6,315 nt of DNA from Verrucomicrobiota bacterium (GCA_019242435.1 JAFAVN010000449.1:1-6315), one strand, 5' to 3'. Shown: positions 1 to 6,245, counted from the first letter of the stretch. The notes: generated by a model not told the origin, from the sequence alone. Translations and numbers: made by a program.

Positions 1-2142
1 GCGCCGCTGGTCAAGGCACGTAAGGGTTATCACAAAGAGGTAGCCGCCTGGGCCGCCCGTGAAGGTTACCAGGAGCTGGTGGTCGATGGGAAGTTGTATT
101 CCGTGCCCGGTTTTCCCTCCCTCGAGCGGTTTCGCGAACATACCATCGACGTGGTAATTGCCGACTTGGCCACAGTTAAACCGGCAGAGTTGCCCGAGAT
201 GGTTCGGACCGCTCTGCGGGTAGGCAACGGCGCGGCCTTTGTTATTAAGGAAGGCAAATCCCGGACCGTGTTAAGCAGTGAAATGACTTGTCCGAACTGC
301 GGGGACGCCTTCGAAGAGCTCGATCCGAGATTGTTCTCGTTCAATTCACCTCATGGTTGGTGCGAACATTGTAATGGATTCGGTTACATTCTTCCCTTTT
401 CCAGCGATGAAGATGAGGCCGAGTCGAGATTGGCCGCAGAACTGCTGGCAGAACGCAGAAGCGAATGGGTCGATGAAGCAGAGGTTCAGATCTGCGAGCA
501 CTGCCAAGGTTCCCGTTTGAATCCGGTCGCCCGAGCAGTTCGGCTGGGACCTTTCACCATTCAAGACCTAGCCGCCAAGTCGGTCGCTGATGCTTTGGCC
601 TCGGTGCAGACCCTGAAATTCAACGGCGAATTAAAGCCAGTCGCGCAAACGATTCTCACCGAGATCAAGCAACGTCTATTTTTTATGCGGCAGGTGGGAC
701 TCGAGTATCTTGCCTTGAATCGCTCCGCCAAGACTCTGAGTGGAGGTGAGTCGCAACGAATCAGGTTGGCCGCTCAACTGGGATCAAATCTGAGAGGCGT
801 GCTTTACGTGCTTGACGAGCCTACCATTGGTTTACATCCCCGGGATAATTTCCGGCTTTTAGATACACTGATCGCTTTGAAGGAGAAGGGCAACACCTTG
901 ATCGTGGTCGAGCATGACGAGGCGACTATGAAGCGGGCCGACTTGATCGTGGATCTCGGTCCCGGTGCCGGTCGCAGAGGGGGCCAACTCGTGACCAAAG
1001 GCAATGTCGAAGAGATTAAGCGACATTCCACCTCGGTCACCGGCAAGTTTTTGCGGAACCCCATGACGCATCCATCCCGACCTCGCCGCTGGCTCACAGA
1101 TGCAGATTGGATCGCCTTGAGCGGAGCAAGAGCTAACAATCTGAAAAATATTGATATTGAGTTCCCGGTTGGACGACTGACCGTTATAACCGGTGTATCG
1201 GGTTCTGGGAAGAGTACTTTGATGCGGGCAGCACTGCTGCCGGCGGTCCAGCAGGCGTTGAAAGGCGGGCGCGAGAGACCCGTGCTTTGGGATCGTATAT
1301 CGGGCGTGAACCACATCGCCGGGGTCTTCGAAGTTGACCAATCGCCGATAGGCAAGACCTCCCGCTCGATCCCAGCCACTTACGTGAAAGTCTTCGATGA
1401 GATCCGCAAGTTATTCGCGCAGCTTCCGGAGGCCCGGATCAGAGGCTACGACGCCAGCCGATTTTCTTTTAATATGGAGGGCGGGCGCTGCGAGGTGTGC
1501 TCGGGCCAGGGCATGATTAAGCTGGAAATGAACTTTCTGCCTTCCAGCTGGGTTCCCTGCGACGGCTGCCTGGGCAAACGATTCAACTCTCAAACGCTCG
1601 CGGTCCGGTACAACGGGAAGAGCATTGGGGATGTGCTGGAAATGACCATTGAGGAAGCCGCTGAATTTTTCAGCGCTCATCCGAAGATCTACCTGCCCAT
1701 GTCCTTGTTACTGGAGACCGGGCTCGGGTATCTACAGCTGGGTCAACCCAGCCCAACCTTAAGTGGAGGTGAAGCCCAGCGTTTGAAACTGGTAAGTGAG
1801 CTGAAAGCCGGCTTAGCCAAAGATCTGACTGAGCGGGTTCGCAAAAATCGTAGACCAAAATCAAGCCTCTACCTTCTGGAAGAGCCAACTATCGGGCTCC
1901 ACATGGCAGACGTGCAGCTGTTGGTGGAGGTCCTGCACCGGTTGGTGGACCAAGGCAACACCGTGATCGTTATCGAGCACAACCTCGACGTCATCGGCGA
2001 AGCCGACTATTTGATCGATATCGGCCCCGAGGCCGGCGAGTTCGGCGGCGAGGTCGTCGCTACCGGCCCCCCGGAAGAGGTCGCCAAGAGTAAGCTCAGC
2101 CGGACCGCGCCATTCCTGCGGAAGATCTTGAGCACGCGGTGA
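1..2142 (+). CDS. uvrA: UvrA-family excinuclease ABC subunit A, C-terminal part (5' end outside window)
   Basis: UvrA is the dimeric ABC-type ATPase that finds damaged DNA and loads UvrB in nucleotide excision repair. The frame is open from base 1, so the N-terminus, including the first Walker A, lies upstream; 713 residues are present. In order they show a UvrB-binding-type segment (about 1-90), zinc-finger cysteines C97/C100 and C121/C124, a CEHC pair at C165/C168, ABC signature LSGGESQR at 246-253, Walker B with D272 in DEPTIGLH, a second Walker A GVSGSGKST with K404, a second zinc module C497/C500 and C520/C523, signature LSGGEAQR near 587, and a last Walker B near 627 followed by IEHN. 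The last Walker B reads LLEEPTIGLH, so Glu replaces the usual Asp, and about eight extra residues precede it. These traits, and the WAAREGYQEL and RFREHTIDVV segments, recall long tandem UvrA paralogues rather than the housekeeping protein. Family certain; subtype inferred. Confidence 0.95.
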   Translation, partial: APLVKARKGYHKEVAAWAAREGYQELVVDGKLYSVPGFPSLERFREHTIDVVIADLATVKPAELPEMVRTALRVGNGAAFVIKEGKSRTVLSSEMTCPNCGDAFEELDPRLFSFNSPHGWCEHCNGFGYILPFSSDEDEAESRLAAELLAERRSEWVDEAEVQICEHCQGSRLNPVARAVRLGPFTIQDLAAKSVADALASVQTLKFNGELKPVAQTILTEIKQRLFFMRQVGLEYLALNRSAKTLSGGESQRIRLAAQLGSNLRGVLYVLDEPTIGLHPRDNFRLLDTLIALKEKGNTLIVVEHDEATMKRADLIVDLGPGAGRRGGQLVTKGNVEEIKRHSTSVTGKFLRNPMTHPSRPRRWLTDADWIALSGARANNLKNIDIEFPVGRLTVITGVSGSGKSTLMRAALLPAVQQALKGGRERPVLWDRISGVNHIAGVFEVDQSPIGKTSRSIPATYVKVFDEIRKLFAQLPEARIRGYDASRFSFNMEGGRCEVCSGQGMIKLEMNFLPSSWVPCDGCLGKRFNSQTLAVRYNGKSIGDVLEMTIEEAAEFFSAHPKIYLPMSLLLETGLGYLQLGQPSPTLSGGEAQRLKLVSELKAGLAKDLTERVRKNRRPKSSLYLLEEPTIGLHMADVQLLVEVLHRLVDQGNTVIVIEHNLDVIGEADYLIDIGPEAGEFGGEVVATGPPEEVAKSKLSRTAPFLRKILSTR

Positions 2143-2224
2143 AAGTATTCGGCGTTTGGCAGAAGCGCGGGCGTGCAAGGTGTATCCCGGGCGATAGAGT
2201 GCACTTCCGAGATAGGTCTGCCGG

Positions 2225-2254
2225 GGTCATATAGGTCATATAGGACTTATATGA
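2225..2254. repeat. 9-bp tandem repeat that also forms a hairpin
   Basis: GGTCATATA occurs twice head to tail (2225-2233, 2234-2242), followed by a degenerate third unit GGACTTATA (2243-2251). Across the last copies lies a perfect 7-bp inverted repeat, TCATATA (2236-2242) and TATATGA (2248-2254), with the 5-base loop GGACT. It sits 82 bases past the UvrA stop and 130 bases before the methyltransferase. The AT-rich character contrasts with the surrounding GC-rich sequence. No U-tract follows, so it is not a standard terminator. I infer an intergenic repeat family; function unknown. Confidence 0.6.
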
Positions 2255-2384
2255 TGACTTAGGTGACTCTCCTCTCTTTACAATTCTCTCGCTGAGCGCC
2301 AACCGCCGAACCCGAACGAAAAACTCCTTGTGCGATGCATCGAGCTGACGGATCAGTGCGATTCCGCTTTTGTGGAATGTCCTC

Positions 2385-3074
2385 ATGAAGCTCAGTCGTA
2401 AGCTGGAGAAACTCACTTCCGGGGAAGCGTGGAATAGCGGCCTCGATCGTTATTATCGCTGGCGCCATCCTTTGACCGTCGATCTCCTTTTAAAAAACGT
2501 GGACCAGGCCCGGCTGGCTCAGATCTGCCACAAGTATCATGTACCGGGTGAGATCAAAGCCTGGCCTAAATACACGGACTATCATCATTGGATTGGTCGA
2601 GCCATCGATCATGTACGCGAGCTTCACCTCGATCGTGATAAAAAGCTCCACATCCTCGATATCGGGAGCGCGGCGGGTTATTTCCTTTTGGCGCTAAGGC
2701 ATCTTAGGCACAAGGTTTTCGGACTCGATTTAGCGGAGCCACCATTTTACGGTGAAATGTTCGATCTGTTTGGCTTAGAGAGAGTAATTTGGCGGATCGA
2801 GGCCTTCGAACCTTTGCCGGAGATCGGCCGTCGCTTCGATCTGGTGACAGCCTTCGCCGTTTGTTTTAACGGCCACGGCAGCAAGCAGATCTGGGGACAA
2901 AAAGAATGGGCGTTCTTTCTTCAGGACATGCGAGCCCGGTACTTGAACCCTGGTGCAAGAATGTTCTTGGCTCTCAACCCAGAGCCATACGGACATTATA
3001 CGCCGGAACTCCGCGAATTCTTTCTGGAGCAAGGAGCACAAATCGATCGGCATCGGATTTGGCTCAGGAGCTAA
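2385..3074 (+). CDS. Class I SAM-dependent methyltransferase, substrate unknown
   Basis: A 229-residue protein with a single Rossmann-type methyltransferase domain. Motif I, LDIGSAAGYF (91-100), is the SAM-binding glycine-rich loop; the acidic residue ending strand 2 is D115 in FGLDL; motif IV is FDLVTAFAVCFN (151-162); and a post-core strand MFLALNPEP lies near 193-201. The first 80 residues are basic and aromatic (DRYYRWRHP, WPKYTDYHHW) and may form the substrate lid. I chose ATG 2385, with a weak GGA eight bases upstream; a TTG at 2370 in frame would add five residues and has no ribosome site. An in-frame stop at 2346 rules out longer forms. The overall type resembles enzymes acting on small molecules or envelope sugars, but nothing identifies the acceptor. 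It appears to be a single-gene unit, converging on the glycosyltransferase operon. The methyltransferase fold is well supported; the specific reaction is not. Confidence 0.85.
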   Translation: MKLSRKLEKLTSGEAWNSGLDRYYRWRHPLTVDLLLKNVDQARLAQICHKYHVPGEIKAWPKYTDYHHWIGRAIDHVRELHLDRDKKLHILDIGSAAGYFLLALRHLRHKVFGLDLAEPPFYGEMFDLFGLERVIWRIEAFEPLPEIGRRFDLVTAFAVCFNGHGSKQIWGQKEWAFFLQDMRARYLNPGARMFLALNPEPYGHYTPELREFFLEQGAQIDRHRIWLRS

Positions 3075-3113
3075 CGACGATTCTGTGGCAGGCCGGGCAT
3101 TCCCCAGAAGTGT

Positions 3114-3132
3114 CGGGCGGTGTCGCCCGCCC
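3114..3132 (+). terminator. GC-rich hairpin after the methyltransferase, possible terminator
   Basis: CGGGCG (3114-3119) pairs perfectly with CGCCCG (3124-3129) around the tetraloop GTGT; an alternative register pairs GGGCGG (3115-3120) with CCGCCC (3127-3132). It begins 40 bases past the methyltransferase stop. No T-run follows, so it is not a canonical intrinsic terminator and may instead protect the mRNA end or act together with Rho. Confidence 0.3.
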
Positions 3133-3285
3133 AGATCGGAGGGGAGCCGCGTTGGGCTTGCAAACGGACCGTTACTGTCCAGCTGATGAACGTCTTCTAA
3201 TCTGGAATACTGCAACCGGCGGTTCCCGGTGCGCGTTGCACTACCTGTAGTTCAGCACATTAGCTGCCTAAGAAATCGCGGGTTT

Positions 3286-3320
3286 CGACGGCGTCGCACC
3301 AATTCCCGACGCCGTTGGTG
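3286..3320. repeat. Nested inverted repeats able to form competing hairpins or a pseudoknot
   Basis: ACGGCGTCG (3288-3296) and CGACGCCGT (3307-3315) form a perfect 9-bp inverted repeat, extendable to 11 pairs (3286-3317) with one G-T. The loop carries CACCAA (3297-3302), which is the exact complement of TTGGTG (3315-3320) just beyond the right arm. The left arm CGACG-G-CGTCG is itself palindromic. On the minus strand it lies 76 to 110 bases past the glycosyltransferase stop. No T-run flanks it on either strand. Confidence 0.5.
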
Positions 3321-3395
3321 ATAGCGCCTTCGACATTGAGTAGCTCCCTAAGCAGCCGAGTCCTTAGCAACGCCGGTCCGCGAGCGGGATCGCAG

Positions 3396-4295
3396 CTAAA
3401 TCTCAGATTGCCAGCGATTCAGGATAAGATCATAGACGGTTTTGGCGCTGAGCCCATCCATCGCTTGATCAGGGCTCCGCGCTATCAAAACGTGTTCGCC
3501 TTTGGGCGCCCAGATTGCCGGATCGGTCGGTCCGAACAACGCCACCGTTGAGGTGCCGGCCGCAGCAGCCAAGTGGGTCACACCCGTATCATGTCCTACA
3601 AAAAGAACAGCTTCACGCAGCTCCGTTACCAGATCCCAAAGCGGGCGATTTTCTAACAATCGCACATTCTTGCCCGAGATCCTGGCAAGCAGCGACTTGG
3701 TGATGTCCATATCGGCTTCTCCGGAAACCACCATAAGCTCATCAAATCCTGGGCCGAGCATCGACAACAGCTCGATCCACTTTTTCAGCGCCCAATTTTT
3801 TTTCGGAGAACCACTCGCCGGATGGACCGCCAGGCGATGATTGAAGGGACGAGCGCCGGCCACCGATAACCGAGGAACCGGATCCATCAGCGAAATACCC
3901 AGAGCCTTCAGCGGCTCTGCGAGCTGTTCAACGGCATGCCGCTTTTCGAGATCCAAACAGAACGGTCCTTGCACGAAACTGATTGACACCAAATCGGCCA
4001 ATTTCTTTCGAGCCACCCCAATTGGATCAGACAGGTAACTCAGTATCAAATCCGCTCGAAGCCGATCCCGGATTTCCGGCGATAGATCCCTATCCGGATT
4101 GAATAGGGGAACTAACCACACCGAATTTAAATCGAGAACGCAATCTGCATGGCCGCGGGAAGCAAGTTCTGCCTGGGGAAAGGGCGCAACGAAAGTGATG
4201 AACGAATTCGGATAAAACCGCCTGAGCGCCTGCAAAACAGGCAGGGTAAGCACAACGTCGCCCAAAGCGCCGCCGCGAAGAACTGCAATTCGCAA
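3396..4295 (-). CDS. Glycosyltransferase family 9 (ADP-heptose:LPS heptosyltransferase type)
   Basis: GT9 enzymes transfer a heptose or related sugar from an ADP-sugar onto lipopolysaccharide core or another envelope acceptor at the cytoplasmic face of the inner membrane. The N-terminal Rossmann half opens with RIAVLRGGALGD followed by VVLTLPVLQALRR. The C-terminal half has the nucleotide-sugar motif HPASGSPKKNW (158-168) and the signature GHDTGVTHLAAAAGTSTVALFGPTDP (about 234-259, D236). The start is the TTG at 4295, giving 299 residues. With it, the Asp of GALGD is residue 13, as I recall for the conserved Asp13 of E. coli WaaC. The open frame continues to a TTG at 4412, but those 39 extra residues overlap the lipoprotein gene in another frame and look non-coding. 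No clear Shine-Dalgarno is seen; the gene begins 16 bases after the lipoprotein stop, so coupled translation is likely. Family is sure; acceptor and sugar are not. Confidence 0.9.
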   Translation of the reverse strand: MRIAVLRGGALGDVVLTLPVLQALRRFYPNSFITFVAPFPQAELASRGHADCVLDLNSVWLVPLFNPDRDLSPEIRDRLRADLILSYLSDPIGVARKKLADLVSISFVQGPFCLDLEKRHAVEQLAEPLKALGISLMDPVPRLSVAGARPFNHRLAVHPASGSPKKNWALKKWIELLSMLGPGFDELMVVSGEADMDITKSLLARISGKNVRLLENRPLWDLVTELREAVLFVGHDTGVTHLAAAAGTSTVALFGPTDPAIWAPKGEHVLIARSPDQAMDGLSAKTVYDLILNRWQSEI

Positions 4296-4311
4296 TGTAA
4301 GACGGGGAATT

Positions 4312-4506
4312 TTAGTAGCGCGGCGTTCCCACTCCCGGAATCGCTCCCAATTGGCCGGTGTTCTCCCAACTTTGAGGCTGATCCCACGGGATCGTGCTCT
4401 GCGGTTGGCCAAACTGGGGAGTCTGGGCCTGTTTTTGAGACTCAGGATCGACTTGGCAACCCGCTAATACCAAAACCCCTGTTAATATCACTAACAGTCT
4501 TTTCAT
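4312..4506 (-). CDS. Small Pro/Gln-rich lipoprotein (64 residues)
   Basis: The protein begins MKRLLVILTGVLVLAGC: a basic n-region, a hydrophobic core and the lipobox LAGC, so signal peptidase II should cleave before C17. The +2 residue is Gln, which in Gram-negatives usually means sorting to the outer membrane. The mature 48 residues are rich in Gln and Pro and carry a tryptophan segment, IPWDQPQSWENTG, before a short Gly/Pro tail. I recognise no domain. The ATG at 4506 overlaps the stop of the upstream coiled-coil gene as ATGA, a classic coupling arrangement that fixes this start; the frame opens further upstream to 4584, but that part overlaps the neighbour and lacks a signal peptide. The glycosyltransferase follows 16 bases after its stop. 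Its place between an inner-membrane coiled-coil protein and a GT9 enzyme suggests an envelope role. Small lipoproteins with a similar Trp segment may be common in Verrucomicrobiota, but I cannot verify that here. Confidence 0.85.
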   Translation of the reverse strand: MKRLLVILTGVLVLAGCQVDPESQKQAQTPQFGQPQSTIPWDQPQSWENTGQLGAIPGVGTPRY

Positions 4507-5216
4507 CGTGTAAAGGTGACGGGATCCCCTACGGAGACTCGGGCAAAGTTCTCCGGACCATTGGACACAAATTGAGCGACACAACTATTCTTATCAACTG
4601 ATACCACGCGCAGCTGGCCAACCATTTGACCGTTTTTCTGTACAGTCAAATTTGAGTTGGTGGAAACTCCCACACTGCTTCCCAGACTGATCATCAGCGC
4701 CTGGGCGTCTCGATTCATGGAAAGAACCGTGCCTTCTAACGTGACAGCCCCCTTGCTCTTATTCTTTGCCGCACTAGCGGGGTTCATCCGCAACTGGTTC
4801 AATGTGTCCTCGACCCCGATGAGGCGCACAGCCAATGCTTGCCTGTCGTCCTCTGCCTGTTTTTTTTGTTCCAGGTCGCGACGAGCGTCCGCCAACTCGT
4901 TTGCCAACTGTTTGTTCTCATTGTCGCGGGCAGCAACCTGATCGGTGAGCTGCGCCAGCTTGGTCTTTGTAGAAGTCAGCTCCGAGTTCCAGGCATCCCG
5001 CTGCTGTTCATTGGATCTGCCCTGGGTTTCGATCTGTTGGCCCATCTGCTGCAGCTTCTTCTGGAGATCATCCACTTTGGCCTGCGTCTGCTTGGTATGG
5101 TCAACGGCGGCCGCCAGATCTTCGGTGATCCGCGTTACCTTATCCCGGTTGAAAAAACCGAGTCCGGCGGCGCCGATGGCACACAGCATTGCGACAATCA
5201 GTAAAAAGCGAACCAT
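4503..5216 (-). CDS. N-terminally anchored coiled-coil protein with C-terminal beta domain
   Basis: This 237-residue protein starts with a single hydrophobic segment (about 3-22, ending before FFNRDK) that should act as an uncleaved inner-membrane anchor. A long charged, Gln-rich coiled coil follows (about 25-145; for example LQKKLQQMGQQI and ANELADARRDLEQKKQAEDD). The last 80 residues (about 157-236) look like a small beta domain: EGTVLSMNRDAQALMISLGS, then SVGVSTNSNLTVQKNG, MVGQLRVVSV, and a closing VSVGDPVTF. The pattern of a G-V-containing turn, a basic 'V-K-G' strand and terminal GDPV recalls the C-terminal domain of FlgT-like and other envelope proteins, but this is resemblance only. 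The start ATG 5216 directly precedes the anchor; no strong Shine-Dalgarno is visible. It is the first gene of the operon and overlaps the lipoprotein by four bases. A run of eight A's encodes QKK near residues 117-119. I know no assigned function. Confidence 0.85.
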   Translation of the reverse strand: MVRFLLIVAMLCAIGAAGLGFFNRDKVTRITEDLAAAVDHTKQTQAKVDDLQKKLQQMGQQIETQGRSNEQQRDAWNSELTSTKTKLAQLTDQVAARDNENKQLANELADARRDLEQKKQAEDDRQALAVRLIGVEDTLNQLRMNPASAAKNKSKGAVTLEGTVLSMNRDAQALMISLGSSVGVSTNSNLTVQKNGQMVGQLRVVSVDKNSCVAQFVSNGPENFARVSVGDPVTFTR

Positions 5217-5331
5217 GGCTCAGTTTGATCCGGAATGACATTTAGCACGGAAATATGCAAGCGACAGCAGCGATCCGAGCCTGAGAATAAAATCGTTGCT
5301 CGGGCAAACGTTCCAGTCGACTAATAGGGAA

Positions 5332-5427
5332 TCCGTCAGGGGCTATGGAGCGAAGACTTACAAACCCCGCCAGGGCAGGAATGCAGCAACGGTAGTATGT
5401 TCCTCGTTGCCGTAGTTCTCTGACGGA
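5332..5427 (+). ncRNA. ffs: Signal recognition particle RNA, small bacterial (4.5S) type
   Basis: The RNA binds Ffh and brings ribosomes making membrane proteins to FtsY. Domain IV is complete: CAGG (5371-5374), a 3-bp stem GCA/TGC (5375-5377 with 5382-5384), the GGAA tetraloop (5378-5381) and AGCA (5385-5388), flanked by CCG/CGG. This is the same architecture as E. coli, where the 3-bp stem is UCC/GGA, so all three pairs keep pairing although the bases differ. The ends close in a long helix: TCCGTCAGGGG (5332-5342) with the strand 5417-5427, then CTATGG (5343-5348) with 5410-5415, and T5416 bulged. There is no Alu domain, as expected for the short form. It is divergent from the envelope operon and convergent with the SDR gene. 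The ends are set by the helix and could be a few bases longer. No clear promoter or U-tract terminator is visible. Confidence 0.9.
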
Positions 5428-5443
5428 GTTCTGACTCTAAGTT

Positions 5444-5470
5444 TCGGGTTACGGGTTTTGGGTTTCCCGG
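5444..5470 (+). repeat. Degenerate GGGTTA/GGGTTTT repeat with G-quadruplex potential
   Basis: Three GGG runs (5446-5448, 5453-5455, 5460-5462) are separated by TTAC and TTTT, with a closing CCCGG (5466-5470). It resembles a short telomere-like array and lies 17 bases past the SRP RNA. The fourth G-run is only GG, so an intramolecular quadruplex would be a weak one. It may be the remains of an intergenic simple repeat. Confidence 0.45.
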
Positions 5471-5549
5471 TGCAAGCGCGGGTAACGATAATTCAAAGGT
5501 CTCCCGGCCAATGCCGCTACCTATTTCGGAACCAGGAACCCCTCACCGT

Positions 5550-6245
5550 TCACCACACGTATTTGCCAGTCTGGCCGAATCGATCGAGGAATTTGCCACT
5601 GAGATTGGGGCCGATCTTGCGAATTGCTTCGACGAGGGCAGCGGCGGATTCTTCGGGTGAAATATCGGCTTCTTCACCGCCCATATCTGTTCGGACCCAA
5701 CCGGGCGAGATCGCAACGACCGTAATCCCTTCAGGCGCAAACTCGAATGCAGTTGAGCGGGTCAACATGTTCAGTGCCGCTTTTGAAACTGCGTACGCGT
5801 AATAGGTGGAACTATCTCGCTCAGCGATTGAGCCAAGTCCGGAAGAGACATTCAAAATCCGCGGACGGTTACTTCTACGGAGCCGCGGAAGAAATGAACG
5901 GATGACTCGTGCAGCCCCCAGGACGTTCACCTCAAAAGCGCTGCGGAGATGGTTGAAGTCAATCTCTGCGATACTTTCATTGCCCCGTTCGGGCATCAGG
6001 CCGGCATTGTTTACAATGATATCGATCCGATCTGGAGACTTCCGGGCTGCTGCCTCGACGCTCTCGTCCGAACTGACATCCAGTTCTAAAATCTGAATTG
6101 AGCCGGAGCTCTCCAGTTTTTTCAAACCAACCGAATTCTCCAGATCTCGGCATCCGGCCAGAACACGAAAATCAGAGTCAACCAGTGCTTTCACCAAGGC
6201 ATATCCAATTCCACGATTAGCCCCGGTCACTAAGGCGGTTTCCAT
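5550..6245 (-). CDS. Short-chain dehydrogenase/reductase (SDR), substrate unknown
   Basis: A full-length classical SDR of 231 residues, an NAD(P)-dependent cytoplasmic oxidoreductase. The cofactor-binding TGANRGIG is at 7-14; LDV at 55-57 includes the adenine-contact Asp; NNAG at 79-82; the tetrad Asn is N108 in EVNVLG; the catalytic Ser lies in NVSSGLGS (S135 likely); Y151 and K155 form YAVSK; and PGWVRTDMGG (181-190) follows as in the carbonyl-reductase/C-factor-like subgroup. R33 after the second strand (GCRD) is compatible with NADP preference, which is inference. ATG 6245 precedes the first beta strand by two residues, as usual; no Shine-Dalgarno is seen upstream. It stands alone, reading toward the SRP RNA gene. 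The substrate cannot be told from sequence, and its neighbours give no hint. Confidence 0.92.
   Translation of the reverse strand: METALVTGANRGIGYALVKALVDSDFRVLAGCRDLENSVGLKKLESSGSIQILELDVSSDESVEAAARKSPDRIDIIVNNAGLMPERGNESIAEIDFNHLRSAFEVNVLGAARVIRSFLPRLRRSNRPRILNVSSGLGSIAERDSSTYYAYAVSKAALNMLTRSTAFEFAPEGITVVAISPGWVRTDMGGEEADISPEESAAALVEAIRKIGPNLSGKFLDRFGQTGKYVW

Larger units (their letters stand above)
3075..3395. other. Gene-free convergent spacer
   Basis: This stretch lies between the 3' ends of the methyltransferase (+) and the glycosyltransferase operon (-). I see no protein family in any frame; the short open frames crossing it have no recognisable motifs or ribosome sites. It holds a GC-rich hairpin (3114-3129), a smaller inverted repeat ACCGG/CCGGT (3215-3230) and a nested inverted-repeat cluster (3286-3320). 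The density of GC inverted repeats suggests termination or mRNA-end structures for the two facing transcripts, or a dispersed intergenic repeat. Confidence 0.6.

Noticed and set aside
804..1379. 191-codon antisense frame inside the UvrA gene
   Set aside because: Antisense shadow of a clearly conserved ATPase; no motifs of its own.
2143..2200. Possible terminator after UvrA (CGGG ... CCCG)
   Set aside because: Only a four-base stem with a long loop and no T-run.
2096..2416. Minus-strand open frame with SYKSYMTYMT, reminiscent of tails of four-helix-bundle protein genes
   Set aside because: The motif arises from the 9-bp repeat; the rest shows no four-helix-bundle signature and overlaps the methyltransferase start and UvrA end.
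2775..3215. Minus-strand 146-codon open frame antisense to the methyltransferase and running into the spacer
   Set aside because: No ribosome site or family motif; composition is that of a shadow frame.
5296..5327. Possible sigma-70 promoter for the SRP RNA (TTGCTC ... CTAATA)
   Set aside because: The spacer is 19 bases and both boxes are poor matches; not supportable without start-site data.
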